Source of the DNA: Chlamydoabsidia padenii
Lineage: Eukaryota > Mucoromycota > Mucoromycetes > Mucorales > Cunninghamellaceae
Direction of reading: 5' to 3'
Assembly: GCA_025330725.1 (NCBI GenBank)
Contig: JAIWND010000035.1
Coordinates: forward strand, 124,001-188,000
DNA: 64,000 bases
Shown: one piece after another, positions 39,478 through 53,132 of the stretch
Position numbering within the stretch: the stretch's first letter is position 1
How the letters are laid out: each line of letters begins with the position of its first letter
The notes under the pieces: generated by a model
Databases searched by the model: none
The model's input: the letters and a program-made list of their open reading frames with translations, nothing else
Told to the model about the DNA's origin: nothing
Program-made: the position numbers and the translations under genes

Positions 39478-40619
39478 ATGTCCGTGCGTTTGGAACCTGT
39501 TGATGTATTGACGTTTAAACGTAAGTAGTAGTATTAAAGGGAAAACAATATAGTTGGGGTTATATACAAAACTCGTTTTGGATGATGAAAAAAAAAAAAA
39601 AAAAAAGACTACAGATACATCCTAGGATAACCACTAACCCTGTATTGATTATTATTGTCATAGGTCCCTTGACTCGAACAACAAAAGAAATCCTCAAGAT
39701 CACCAATCCTTCTAACCAAGACATTGCTTTCAAAGTGAAAACCACCGCACCTAAATTGTATTGTGTCCGTCCTAACGCTGGAATCGTCCCCGCAGGTGCC
39801 CATTTGGAAGTACAAGGTAAACAGAAGAGGACGGAGGGGAACCTGACTGCTCCATCATTCTTGACGTCATACTCATCTAACTCTCTTTTTTTTTTTTTAT
39901 TCTCCTTTTGTTTATTAGTAATGCTTCAACCCTTTAAAGAAGAACCCCCATTGGATCAAAAATGCAAAGATAAATTCCTCGTCCAGACTGTCCCCATGGT
40001 AAATGAACTGGAATCCTTCGAACTGGCTGACCTTGTAAGTAATTGAAAAAAGAATCAAAGAAAATGGTACTGACTTGTATATCATTGGATGTATATATAT
40101 ATATTTTTGTATCCCAACTATTATATCATAGTGGCCTCATGTTGAATCTAATGCAAAGGAATTAGTTCAACAAATCAAATTACGATGCAACTATGTGGAT
40201 GAAAACGAAGAAAAGGTAATGTAAAAAGGAAAATGGATCAATGGTGAAAGAGAATGTGATGATGGTATCATCTCTATTGCCATGTTACTTACCACTCACT
40301 CGATAATATGTGGATGCTTTTGATTTTATGTATCTTTTTATAGGCATCTCATCCTAATCACAACACTCGGGACATGTCAATGGAATCTGATCGTATTAGT
40401 ACCACTGAATCTACACTTGCTCCTTCGGACGACGGGAACAAACTTCAAGCTGAATTGGATGCTTTGAAGAGCGAACTGATGGCCTTACGTGAAAGTGCTC
40501 CTGCTGCCAAGTTGGAATCAACTGTTGTCAAGAAGAATGGTGTCCCCTTACCACTGGTTGTTGTTATTGCCCTCCTTGCCTTCTTGATCCCCTTTGTTTT
40601 ACATAGACAATCAGCTTAG
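39478..40619 (+). CDS. SCS2: VAP/Scs2-type ER membrane protein with MSP domain
   Basis: Five exons (39478-39520, 39664-39816, 39919-40034, 40132-40215, 40344-40619) give 223 codons. Residues about 3-120 are an MSP (major sperm protein) domain: 'LKITNPSNQDIAFKVKTTAP', 'YCVRPNAGIVPAG', then 'DKFLVQT'. These include the FFAT-binding surface of VAP proteins. A heptad-like region follows (about 165-190, 'LQAELDALKSELMALRE'). A C-terminal membrane anchor ('PLPLVVVIALLAFLIPFVLH') makes it a tail-anchored ER protein. By family knowledge it tethers ER to plasma membrane and other organelles through FFAT-motif partners and regulates phosphoinositide and inositol metabolism. Confidence 0.93.
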
Positions 40620-40810
40620 CTACACTCCTTTTTTTTTTTTTTTTTAGTTATTAGTCCTCCCTTTTTTTTTTATTTGTCTTATTAGTATATTCCTTCATTC
40701 TGTTACCAGTCCTTAGCATATAAAATAGCTTAGTAGGTTAGGATCAAGTAGAATAGTATCTCATTCATAGGTTACATATCTTTAGTTGTACTTATTTTAT
40801 ACTCTTGTCC

Positions 40811-40816
40811 AATAAA
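40811..40816 (+). terminator. AATAAA polyadenylation signal of the VAP gene
   Basis: AATAAA about 190 nt after the stop, downstream of T-rich tracts. Confidence 0.4.
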
Positions 40817-40914
40817 ACATCAATTCTATCACTAACTTCATCGTCTGTTAATTTGGCACTGACCCGATAAGATGCAATCTGTTGATAGATGGTACTACTT
40901 ATCAGGCCCGTCAA

Positions 40915-40927
40915 AGCGGCGTTTAAA
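40915..40927 (+). promoter_or_regulatory. GCGGCGTTTAAA element of HIS7
   Basis: It lies about 100 nt upstream of the HIS7 ATG and just before a TGAGTCA site and a T28 tract. It is an inverted form of the TTTAAACGCC motif. Confidence 0.3.
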
Positions 40928-40930
40928 ATG

Positions 40931-40937
40931 TGAGTCA
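40931..40937 (+). promoter_or_regulatory. TGAGTCA site (Gcn4/CPC1-type) upstream of HIS7
   Basis: A perfect TGAGTCA lies 90 nt before the HIS7 ATG. Amino acid biosynthesis genes of fungi are classically activated through this site by bZIP factors of the Gcn4/CPC1 family (general amino acid control). Confidence 0.55.
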
Positions 40938-40941
40938 GCTT

Positions 40942-40972
<31 letters not shown>

Positions 40973-41026
40973 GGTTCAACTCTTTCTTTCCTTTGTTAAT
41001 AACGACAACGACAACGATAAAACGAC

Positions 41027-42750
41027 ATGCCTGGTTTATATATGCTTGATTATGGTGCTGGGAACGTGCGTAGTTTGGTGAATGCTATCAATCGTTTGGG
41101 ACATGAAATTACCTATGTCAGCGACCCTTCTGATATCTTGAAGGCCGATGTAAGTACAAAAGCTAAAACGATTCAAATGCCCTTGTTGCTGACTTGTATC
41201 CTCTCTTTTATATTATATAGAAACTCATCTTCCCTGGGGTAGGCGCGTTTGGACATGCCATGGAAGCACTTCATAAAAAAGGATACGCTGCACCATTAAA
41301 AGAATACCTTGCAACAGGACGACCATTTATGGGGATTTGTGTTGGTATGCAAACTCTTTTCGAAGGCTCTGACGAAAGCGACGCGCCAGGTCTCGGTGTC
41401 ATTCCTGGTATTACAAAGAAATTCAACCCTGCGACCAAAGCAGTGCCTCACATGGGCTGGAATGGTGTACAAATACTCAAGGAATCTTCCTCAGAACAAG
41501 ATATCAGCTACAGTCTCAAGGATACTTCGGTCTACTACTTTGTGCACTCTTATGCGGTACCTTACGACGCCAACAAACACAAGGAATGGGCCTTGACGAC
41601 AACACAATACGGCGATGAAATTTTTGTCAGCTCGGTGCAAAAGGGTAATATCTTGGCCACTCAATTCCATCCCGAAAAAAGTGGTTATGCTGGTCTCCGT
41701 GTGCTCAACTCCTTCTTGACTGGTACTGGTGTGGTGGATACAAGCCAAGTGACATTGATCAAGGATCCTGTGGTGAACTCTAAAGATCGCTTTACAAAAC
41801 GTATCATTGCCTGCCTGGATGTACGAGCGAACGACAATGGCGATCTGGTGGTGACAAAGGGAGATCAATACGACGTGCGGGAGAAATCGGCGGATGGACA
41901 AGATGATGTGCGCAACCTCGGCAAACCCGTGGACCTGGCGAAACGATACTTTGATGAAGGTGCTGATGAAGTGACCTTTTTAAATATCACCAGCTTCCGT
42001 AACTGTCCTCTTGGTGATACCCCCATGTTGGAAGTCCTTCGACGTACATCGGAAACTGTCTTTGTGCCTTTGACAATCGGTGGTGGTATTCGTGATATTG
42101 TCGATCCTGATGGAACCGTTCATCCTGCATTTGAAGTGGCTGGTGAATACTTTAGATCAGGGGCTGATAAAGTGTCTATCGGTAGCGATGCTGTCTATGC
42201 GGCGGAAAAGTATCTGGCGGAAGGCAAAGATGGGAAAAGCGCTATTGAAACGATCGCCAAGGCGTATGGTGCTCAGGCCGTGGTCATCTCGGTTGATCCT
42301 TGTCGGGTGTATGTCAATGATCCCAGCGAAACAACTCATCATGTGGTCAAGGCTAGTCAACCGGGTCCTAAAGGTGAACAATACTGTTGGTATCAATGTA
42401 CCGTCAAGGGGGGTCGTGAAGGTCGTGATTTGGATGTGCGTCAACTGGTCACTGCTTGTGAAGCTCTGGGTGCCGGTGAAATCTTACTCAACTGCATGGA
42501 TCGGGATGGAACAAACTCGGGTTATGAATTGGAACTGATCAACGACGTCAAGGCCGCGGTGGATATTCCTGTCATTGCCTCTAGTGGTGCTGGTAATGTC
42601 GGTCACTTTGAACAAGTGTTTGAAAAGACTAATGTGGAAGCTGCTCTTGCTGCTGGTATCTTCCATCGCCATGAAGTTCCTATTCAAGCTGTCAAGGATC
42701 ATCTCAAATCGGTGGGTGTGTCTGTCCGGGCCAACGAAACTGAACTGTAG
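41027..42750 (+). CDS. HIS7: Imidazole glycerol phosphate synthase, bifunctional HisH-HisF
   Basis: Two exons (41027-41149, 41221-42750) give 550 codons. The N-terminal glutamine amidotransferase domain (residues 1-215) shows PGVGAFGHA, the nucleophile in GICVGMQTLF (Cys81), and the His-Glu pair in QFHPEKS. The C-terminal cyclase barrel begins near residue 235 ('KRIIACLDVR') and contains 'LTIGGGIRDI', 'GADKVSIGSDAV' and 'DRDGTNSGYELELI'. It converts PRFAR plus glutamine-derived ammonia to IGP and AICAR in histidine synthesis. The fused arrangement is the fungal and plant form. The expected catalytic residues are present. A TGAGTCA site upstream suggests Gcn4-type control. Confidence 0.97.
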
Positions 42751-42837
42751 TTTTGTAGTATAATATAGAATGTAGCATATTTTATAAAAGAAGTAGTTTG
42801 ACATGATATTGTTTGTATTTTTTTTTATGGGATGATT

Positions 42838-42843
42838 AATAAA
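42838..42843 (+). terminator. AATAAA polyadenylation signal of HIS7
   Basis: AATAAA about 90 nt after the HIS7 stop codon. Confidence 0.45.
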
Positions 42844-42910
42844 ATGTTGGAACATGATTCTGGTTTATATGATTTAACAACCTGTATGCATTTGTCCCAC
42901 CATTCCATAT

Positions 42911-42922
42911 ATTCAAACGCCG
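42911..42922 (+). promoter_or_regulatory. ATTCAAACGCCG element
   Basis: It lies about 230 nt upstream of the next ATG (43152), followed by a CT/T tract at 42,965-43,018. Instance of the recurrent motif. Confidence 0.3.
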
Positions 42923-43151
42923 TCCTGCCTCTTCCCCCTTTATTTCATGTTCTTAGATTTTTTATCCTCTTTCTTTCTTTCTTCTCTCTCTCTCTCTTTT
43001 TTTTTTTTTTTTTTTTTTAACTTCGCATACTTGGTGGCTCTTGTAAGTTGTATTACCCATTTGAAGAAGAAAAAAAAATCCTACTTGACTTTATACCAAC
43101 TCTTCTCTCTCTTTTTGATATTTATATCAACTTTAGTGTATTCAAGTACAT

Positions 43152-46100
43152 ATGATGCAAAGCGGAATTCGCCATGATAAACCTGAAGAATGCGTGGCGC
43201 CAAAGGTAATATTAAAAACGTTGACAGAATAACAATGTTGTATGAAACTAATCCACGTGCGTTGTTTTTCTTTGTTCTTTAGAACGCATACGGAGATGGC
43301 TCTACCCCTTTACAGCAAAACGATAACTCACCAAAAGAACACACCAACCGACTTCGACAAATGGCCTTTGCACCTGATATTGCCCAAGGCTTAATCAACG
43401 AAATACGAAAATTACAACAGACCATTCAAGAAAAAGATCGACTAATTATGGACTTGGAAATCAACAAAGAAGACAAGGAGAAGGAAGAAGGTCTGGCTCA
43501 AAAAATGTTGCACCAGAAAGCTTGTAAAGAAGGTATGTATACATATATAAAAAGAAACTTGACATTGGATAATTTGATCTCCTTACCCCCCAAAACCCCT
43601 TATTAACTCCTCTAATTTATCATTGCTACATTATTTTTAGAAAAGCTCAAAGAAGACAATTGGAACCTCGAGGTGGCAAATCAAGACCTTCGATCGAACA
43701 TTGTTGAATTGAACAAGACCATCACCAAGCTCAGCTCGGATCACAGCAAGGCATTACAGCAACTACAGGCCTCTTTGGATCACGTGGAAATAATCAAGTC
43801 TCAACAAGAAAACATGACTGCGGCAATGGATGGTATGAAACTGAAACATGATAATGAACAACAACTCTTACGGCGGAATAATGGAATCCTCCATCGTGAT
43901 GTAGCACAGCTCAAGAAACGTTTGGATGACACCAGCACTGATCTCAAAATATGCAGGGCCAAACTCTCAATTAAAACGGCGGTCAATAACACAGGTTCCA
44001 ACAAGATAATCGACCAGCATGGAATCGACAATATCAATCAAACTCTAGGTGATCCTACTAACGACTCGGGCAATATGAAATCATTTGATCTCCCTACCTT
44101 TAGTGGATCATCACAACAACGTGCATTGGAAATTGAAACACTAAAACAATCACTTGGGCATGCTCATCGAATGGTCTCTAGTTTACGAAGCAACTTGCAA
44201 AAGGAAAAGATTGAAAAGATTGAACTTCGGCGGCTATTGGTGGATACTCAAGAGGCGATGGAACAACTACAAAAGGAGTCTACAAATGACAACAGCAATG
44301 GCCGTAAATCGATGAAGAAGAGCTCTGGTGCAAATCGACATAAAGTGACTCGGAAACATGGCAGACCAGCACGAAAGGGTTTGGTGGACTCTGGAAAGGA
44401 TGAACAACTAGAATCCTTGGCGGTAAAGACAACACGGCGTGATGATGATATGGGGCTTATACTATTGGGCAGCAATGACTTTTTATCTGGGGATGAACAT
44501 ATATCTATGGATGATACAAGCTCATTCAACTCGGAAGACGATAGCGGGGATGATCGTCGGCCTGATTTATCACCTATTGGACACGGACAAAACTTGGATA
44601 TGGAACTCGGTCTCTCTGGACTTGGTGGGACTTTCAAGTCACTTTCCTCTGAATTGAGAAACTCGCTCACCAGACGCCACTATCTTGACAAGGGGGTGAA
44701 CACATACAACAACGTGGGGGACAGGCCGATACTCGAGGAACAACACTCAATATGCGTTTACAGTAATATCACATCATCCCATCCGGCCTCTCCTATTACC
44801 ATTGATAATGATCACAATAACAATCATACCAGCAGCAACAGGTCTTGTCAAATTGTCCTGCCTGTGATAACTTTGGATCAAGAACCAGTATATCAACAAT
44901 CATCTACAACTACTACTTCTCTGCCGGTAGGATCCTTGGACTCTGCATATCATCTCCCTCCAGCCACTAGTACCAAGAACAATATGCAACAAAATCAGCA
45001 AAAAGACTCGGATATCATACTGTCTACTACATGCCATCGGGTGGATTTATATCAAGAAGAAACAACAGCAAAACTATTAACCAATGCATCAATTCTGGAT
45101 TCTCAACATACTCTCACTCTAACCTTGAACAACACCACTGGTGCGGAGCCAAGTAACCTCGGAAAACCAGTGGACTATGTATTGCCTCAAGATATATCGA
45201 CCACCATTGGAACTCCACCATCATCATCATCAACCACTCATCCAATCAACAATGAAATAGAAATAACACCTTTTACCAATCACATCATCAATGAATCAAC
45301 ACAGGTGCCCACGACTGCTTCCCATACTTCAACACCGACTCTCGACAAGATGGGTCAGGCCTTTGATGATACTCAACATATATCTATATCACCATTGGAT
45401 CATGCCATTGAAAATCATGCCATTGTACCGGAGTTTGAAACATCGTCGATACCTGAATCCGATCATCCATCTCTTTTTGCAGCAAAGGTGGGTAGCAACT
45501 TTGGTAACCAAAGTGCGACAACATCAATAGTGGCTATCAATCAAACACTTTCTGCTGTTGATGAATCTCGGTCCTTGATGAAGCCTGGCTTGGCTTTGGC
45601 TGAAATCGACACTCGTGTTAATGGTGTGGAGCAGGTGGAACTCAAGAACAAAGTAATCCATAACACCCATGATCGGCAGACTATCCTGGGTTCAGAAAAG
45701 CATAGTATAGATCACACAACTCATGTTTGCACTCAGCACACTACCAACACCGAAGGATCATCAAATGGGGGACTAACACAGCAAGTAACTGGATCACTTG
45801 GTCAAGAAACAACATTGGTGCCACCGGAAAAAGACAACAATATCGACAACCAACACACCAAGCCTAGTTTTGAGATAATATCCCAAAATAAAGCAGATGC
45901 TTTGGTGAATACTGGTATTGCAGATGCTTCCGCAAAAGAACGATTGGAAAAGGTTGGCCAGAAACAAGAATCAGGGACCAACATTATTACCATGGCTGGA
46001 ACAGAACCAATGACGACAACTCGAACAGAAACGGCATTGATAAAGGAGCTTGGTAGGGCTGGCGCTTTAATCATCAATGATGGAACTGATACTATGGCAC

Positions 46101-47510
46101 GTATGGGACAAGAGCGACTCAAGGATTACAACAACCAGCAACATCACAAAGTCAATACAAAAACAGCATCCACGAAATCGGTATTTTTGGCTAAAGCAAA
46201 TGCAGTGTCACGACAAAGCAACACATCAGTCTCCCATGCTATATCAACACGAAATTCTCGAACGTCCATGGCACCATCACCCGAAGCATCTATATCGATA
46301 TCATCAACAGCGACTGTAACACCATCGTCTTCTTCCTTTTCTCGTTTTGGAATACTATCAGGACTAATGAAGCTGCAAGCCTCTTTATCAACACCAACAA
46401 AGGCTGGTCGACCACGACCTTCTCCATCCGTCTCTTCGATGCGCAAATCAGTACCACCTTCACCACAGCCTATGCGTCATATGTCAACCCTCGGTCAACA
46501 TAAATGTAACCCTCGGCTAAATCAGCAAGATCGTCGTGATGATCGGTGTTTGAAATCACCAACTTTGAACTATGGCACGGTAAGAATCACTGAAACGGCA
46601 ATATATTCCAGAACAGCACCACCCTCTTCTCTCAGGACACAACAACAACGACAACAACCGATCAAAAAGCGACCTACTCAAGCGACATCTTCGACTGCTC
46701 AGGATACATCTCTGGAAGTTAACTCTTATCAAGCGCCTTCCAATGCAGACCTCGTCTTGGCGATTACTCAAACAATGATTGGCGAATGGATGTGGAAACA
46801 TACTAGAAGACATGTTGGCGGTGGCATCTCGGAAAACAAGCACAAAAGGTTTTTTTGGGTCCATCCATACACAAGAACACTTTACTGGGGCAATAGTGAA
46901 CCTGGGATAGATGCTGATGAAGCCAAAGCAAAAAGTGGTAAGGTTTTGAAATGGTGGAATGAATGATCATTTTACTCATTTCATCTCTCTCTTTTTTTTA
47001 AAAAAAAAACTTTTAGCTTTTATTGAACGGGTCTCTTCTATTCCAAGTCATGATACCATGGGTGCATCTCCTCTCAGTTTACTAATTAGGACTGGCAAAC
47101 GCGATTTAAAACTGACAGCTCCAACATTGGAACGGCATGAATTATGGCGAATGGTAAAGATTACATTGATAAAACAGTGAACTATGTAATGAAACTGATT
47201 CTCCCCCCTTTTTTTTTCGGTACCTTTGTAGTCTTTATCCTATTTGCTTGTCCCACCAGAAAATACATTCATGAAGGAAAATCTTATTCAGGTGGATCCC
47301 TATACTGACAACAGTGTCATGACAAATGCAAGATGCGCGTCCTCAACTCAAACACTCCCGATCGAATATACCAATAACTGTAATACAAATGATACGACCA
47401 ACAACAAGATACCATTCACTGTACATGATACCCGGTCTCTCACTTCTAGTGATGGTGATGATGGTGATATTTTACCCACGTCAACAGTAGCAGCTATCAA
47501 CGACGAATAA
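43152..47510 (+). CDS. Num1/Mcp5-like cortical protein with C-terminal PH domain
   Basis: Five exons (43152-43205, 43283-43532, 43641-46937, 47017-47153, 47232-47510) give 1338 codons in frame. Residues about 55-310 are coiled coil ('LINEIRKLQQTIQEKDRLIM', 'NIVELNKTITKLSSDHSKAL'). A long Ser/Thr/Asn-rich disordered region follows. Near residue 1130 the PH domain of the Num1/Mcp5 type starts: 'LAITQTMIGEWMWKHTRR', then 'RFFWVHPYTRTLYWG', 'IRTGKRDLKLTAPT' and 'LWRM'. In yeasts such proteins bind PI(4,5)P2 at the cell cortex, capture dynein and attach mitochondria to the plasma membrane. Here the coiled coil is short and I see no long repeats or EF hand. Two adjacent ATGs (43152, 43155) can start translation. 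Confidence 0.82.
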
Positions 47511-47634
47511 TATCGACATGCTTTTGTACCGACATGCTCTTGGGAATAATGGATTGTAAATATAGCTTTTTATAATCGTATTCTAGTCTACTTATCCCCC
47601 ATTCTCTTTATATAAATACTTTATGATATCCTTC

Positions 47635-47640
47635 AATAAA
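47635..47640 (+). terminator. AATAAA polyadenylation signal of the Num1-like gene
   Basis: AATAAA about 125 nt after the stop codon. Confidence 0.4.
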
Positions 47641-47699
47641 ACTTTTCGTTACTTGTTACATTGTGTATGGAATTTATATATGACAATGACTACTAACTT

Positions 47700-48600
47700 T
47701 ATTAAATAAAATAAACAATGTTTAAAAGTAGTTGAAAGGAATGATCAAATGCGATCATACATAGGAAAAGAAAGCAAACTGTCAGTTAGTACATATGATC
47801 AGCCCCTTTTGTCTATGAAGATAATTAAAAAAAAAGGCAGCTTTTTATAAGATAAAGGAACGCCCTCGTCAATCAATGTGAGAAAATAGTAGAAGAATGA
47901 AAAGGGCTAGCTGAATTCATCAATCAATGTTGGGGAAACGGTAGAGTCATATGTAGGAATCGGGTACATTATTTACGAGCACTGATCATCAAGCCAGTTT
48001 GTAATGGTGGCGGGATTTCACATACTTTCCCATCAATGCTAGGCGCACGGAATTTTGGAAGAGCTCTACTCGCCTAATTGTTAACGGATGCTAATGATTA
48101 AAGTGGCGATGTGGACATTATAGCATATTTCCAACATACTTTACCGCTAAAGCCAAGCTCCAAGACCCTTGTGTCGGTATGTTCAAACTTACGATGACTC
48201 TCACCTGTCCTTTGTAAGAAAAAAAAGTACGAAGAGAAACCAGACTTCTTTTTCAGATCCCGCCTGCCTCTACTAATATTTGGAAAGGGCTCTACTCGCC
48301 CAATTTCAACGGATGCTAATGATTATAATGACGATGTGGACACTCTAGCATATGTCCAACATAAGTCACCTCAAAAAGCCAAGTAACAGGACCTTTGTGT
48401 CGGTCAGTCCAAGCTTGCGATGACTTTTGCCTGTCCTCCCTCTTTGCGGGTACACTACCATAAAAATAAAAAAAATTCAACCGCTGCTCGCAAAGTACCC
48501 ATTCACTCATGTATCCTTGCATTTCGATACGAAGGCAGCCTTATAGCGAAGCCATATCTACATCCCGTTTTTTTGTTACTACGTACCAACAACACAATGG
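47700..48600 (+). repeat. Dispersed repeat element, copy at 48 kb
   Basis: It opens with GTTTAAAAGTAGTTGAAAGG and 'CGATCATACATAGGAAAAGAA', matching the start of the copy at 1318. Two units with GCTAATGATTA(A/T)A(G/A)TG, 'GGACATTATAGCATATTTCC' and 'CCTTGTGTCGGTATGTTC' follow at about 48,060 and 48,300. Each carries a short polyA-flanked 'AGTACGAAGAGAAACCAGAC'-like or diverged segment. It has no coding potential and is colinear with the 1.3-2.1 kb copy. Confidence 0.6.
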
Positions 48601-49169
48601 TGCGCAAAAGGCGGTGTTTTAAAAGTGGGATTTGAAAGTTTCATGGTTTGTGTCAGTATCGTTTTCAAATTCCGACATTCCCTTCTCCGGGTTATGTGTC
48701 TCTACATGCAAATTACCATTGGGATTCTGAAATGAAATAAATCGAATATTATAACAGTTAGAGATGACATACATTATATGGTTAGCTCAAGATTAGAGGA
48801 AAAGGATGTTCGCTGATTCATTCTAGAAAGCATGTACTTCCAAACCCCGATTTGAGAATTCTCCATCTTCTGACGTGAATAATAGTAAAGACGAAAAACA
48901 TGATCATGCAAACCCCGAAAGACCCGAGTAAGGCATCTTGTTTATCAGTGCCAACCATTGTCTCAGAAGATCGACCAGCCTCCTCCCCCTTCCTTTTTGA
49001 TAATCATGGCTTTTTGTTTATCAATGCTAGTGATATCATCATGTTTGACCTTGGTTGTAAATGAGCCCGCATATGTGTGACACAAGAATCAAATGCATCA
49101 AAAGTTTAATTTTTTACTTTGGACAACCCAGAAAACGATAATATACATGATTGAAGGAATTTTTATTAG

Positions 49170-49205
<36 letters not shown>

Positions 49206-49556
49206 ATGATTGATCTATGCTAAGTAGAATAGGATGATAGATACTATTAGGTTAGGTTTATGTAAGGGACGAGGAGATAGGGAGTTGAGGTTGACATGAC
49301 ATGATAAATGTTTTGATGTAAAAAAAGGAGGGGGGAATATAAAGATACGAAGAGGAGGTTAAATGAAGATGAGTACAAGAAATACAAAAACTAAAACTAT
49401 AAAGTAAAAAATGTTCCATCGTACATGTATACGTTGGATTATAAAGAGAATGATTAACAAAAAAGAAAAAAAAAGAAAAAAAGAAAAGATGATAATGTAT
49501 AAAGGAATATGGGGAAGAATGGTGATCAATGGAGAAGGAGAAGGGGAAGGGACACC
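48601..49556. other. Intergenic with a (TA)n microsatellite
   Basis: A TA dinucleotide run lies at about 49,173-49,200. The rest is AT-rich with purine tracts and contains the 3' region of the mannosyltransferase gene. No gene seen. Confidence 0.4.
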
Positions 49557-50764
<1,208 letters not shown>

Positions 50765-51280
50765 GATAAAATTTAAAAAGTTAAACGAGTATATAAGTTA
50801 ATGTATGAGTGATTAAGTAGATAAAAGAAGAAGAAGAAGAAGAAGAGGAGGAGGAGGAGGAGTAGGAGGAGGAGAGAAAGTTAGAAAGAAAGAGGGAAAG
50901 AAGAAAAAAAAGGAGAAGGTTTAAAAGAAGTTTGAAAAAAAAAAAAAAAATAGGGGAGGCGGAGCCTGGCTGGCTTGGTTCTTCTTTCGAGAAATTTGAT
51001 TGGCTGAATGTAGCTGGCCCAGTTCTATTTGACTAAAAGATCTATTTTTAACAACATGTATTCCTTTTATTGAAAGGACACCATCATCCAGTTTCATTCA
51101 ACCCATTGAAACAATAGCTTTAGACCATTTGGTATCCGACTACCTTTTTTCCTTTCTCATCCGTTCTTTGCTTACTTTTAGAACAAACAAGAAACTATTA
51201 TGCAAAACAAAAACCTGGACCTGTTAAATTTTAAAACCCGACAGTTGGTGGGAAAATGTATCCCTCAAAAGAATCGTCGA

Positions 51281-51319
<39 letters not shown>

Positions 51320-51841
51320 CTGGGGGACAAGACTTGTATTACCATGTCTTCGTTTTCCCTGATTAGATCAACACCTGGGGAATTCTTTCTCTTGATTCTC
51401 AAGCAATAAATCGTAGGTTACGTCGATCGTTTTCTCAGCAAATCAAAGGCCTTCTAATTTATTTGTGTGTTCAATTGATATTTACTTCTTTGAACGAGGC
51501 AACCTTATTGGAAAAAATCATCTTTTCGGTAAGGATATCCAAATACCGCATATGCCCTACAGTCTAGATCATCCCCCCCCCCTTTTTTTTTTTGAGGTAC
51601 ATGCATGGTACATGTTATCATACGAGATTAACAACAACCGGATACTATCAATAAAGCCCGCTCACAACTTGAGTCTTATACTACAAAATAATCCAATTGA
51701 TCAATAACTCCCCCCCCCCAAAAAAAGACAATCATGAAGAATACAAACAATTTGTGATAGGGTAAAAGTTGACTTTATTTCCAATATAGACATCTATCAC
51801 ACCACCAGTTTATTTATTTATGTTATGGACTAAAAGGGAAT
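50765..51841. other. Intergenic with a T37 tract
   Basis: It contains a purine (GAA/GGA) microsatellite at about 50,826-50,872 in the mannosyltransferase promoter, an ACCCGAC sequence at 51,235, and T37 at 51,283-51,319. The T tract precedes a weak plus-strand frame that I do not call. Confidence 0.4.
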
Positions 51842-52230
51842 CTATAATGACTGAGATTGTAGCCAGTCAAGTCGGTTAAATACGCCCCAAAAACTAGTTG
51901 TTTTATTGATATCGATTCGCCACACCTTTTGAGCATTCGATTTCCTTAAAATTAGGCCGTGTAGATAAATGTCCTGAGGTGATAAAATCATCGCCATTTG
52001 CATTGAATGTATTGTTCAGGTGTCAGTCGTAAGGTGGATGCAATGTTTTGTTCGTTCGAATGGAGAGCGTCGTGATAAGGCAAGTTGTTTATGCAAAGTG
52101 GTGGCCCTAAAGGATCGCATGTAAAAAAAAGTTCTTTTTTAAAAAAAAGACGTAGAATGACCTCTTTTACTGTGCCTTCCCAAACCACATGGGGACTTGA
52201 CCTAATATCAAATGGTTCCTTCAGTGGCAT
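51842..52230 (-). pseudogene. SWIRM-domain gene remnant with frameshift
   Basis: On the minus strand one frame reads 'GPPLCINNLPYHDALHSNEQ' then NIASTLRLTPEQYIQCKW, and stops. From a different frame the second half continues: 'LRKSNAQKVWRIDINKTTSF' and WGVFNRLDWLQ, ending in TAG at 51842-51844. Together these are the two halves of a SWIRM domain (LRLTPEQY... and AQK.WRID.NK), as in fungal Fun19/Laf-type chromatin proteins. The frame changes near 51,990, and I see no GT donor there to permit an intron. The upstream exon from ATG 52230 ('MPLKEPFDIRSSPHVVW') also does not join cleanly. I therefore call it broken, unless the sequence has an error. Confidence 0.55.
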
Positions 52231-53132
52231 TCATGCTTGACTGTATACATCTTGATTGTTTATGGACAGGTTGTCTTGATCCACACGAGGTTTGTTGTTG
52301 GAATCTATATACAAGATTGAATTGGATAGTGATAAAGGTAGTGTAGTACTTGTTACAGATGATGATTTGTCAAAGGTACCGGATGATCCTCGGTAATGTC
52401 ATTTTTCCACCATTCTTGATCAGCCAAATACATTCATCGTAAAAACACCACATGAGATCGCCTTGGTAAAGATTTCGTCCGATGCAATTGGCGGGGCCGT
52501 TGATCCTTGTCAAAAAGAAAGACTGAAATGCCTTCCGATGAGATCCACAGTATCATTGTTGACAGACCGAGACAGACTTGATTATCGAGGAAAACGTTTT
52601 GGTGTAATAGGTAGAGGTATCCGCTTTATGGCAATGGGTGTAACAGTTATGTTATAATTTAATAGGGTCATCAGGCTGTGCGCTTCCTAAATATAATGAA
52701 TGTTAATCAAAGGAGATCCAATCAAATGATGGGTACAAGAAATAATAAAAAAAGGGTGTGTGTGTAAAAAGTGTGGAGAACAGGAAAGAAAGAGGAAAAA
52801 AAGAAAAATGTGTGGGTCGAGCCTAATTTGTAATTCTCTAAAATTCTGATTTTCAAATCCCGCCAAGTCAATGCCAAATTGCAATCGCCATACGTCTTTG
52901 TCTTTTCTTTTTCTTTTTTTGACATACGTAAAGTTGAGCTCGACAATCATGAGGATGATCGCTTTACTTGATGTATTCAAATCCCGTCACCCGTATTTCA
53001 ATTACACGAAGACAATTATCAATCATTAAGACCAGATAAAGTTTATTTATTGAAGAGTTATAACATATGATTATATTTAAAAGATAGTGAATGATAAAGG
53101 GGTTTGGTGGTAAGGAGGGAAGAGTGTCTAAA
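52231..53132. other. Intergenic with plus-strand coding-like fragments at 52.3-52.66 kb
   Basis: Plus-strand text 'SVVLVTDDDLSKVPDDPR' ends at a possible donor at about 52,392. After a CAG, 'PNTFIVKTPHEIALVKISSD' and more continues to TAA near 52,657. Both have coding character, but the phases of the two pieces do not match, so this may be a decayed gene. Two TTCAAATCCCG(C/T) motifs lie at about 52,853 and 52,979. Confidence 0.3.

Noticed and set aside
52687..52980. Minus-strand 97-codon frame
   Set aside because: Low-complexity Phe/Leu/His composition without exon or family support; it spans two CAAATCCCG motifs and looks intergenic.
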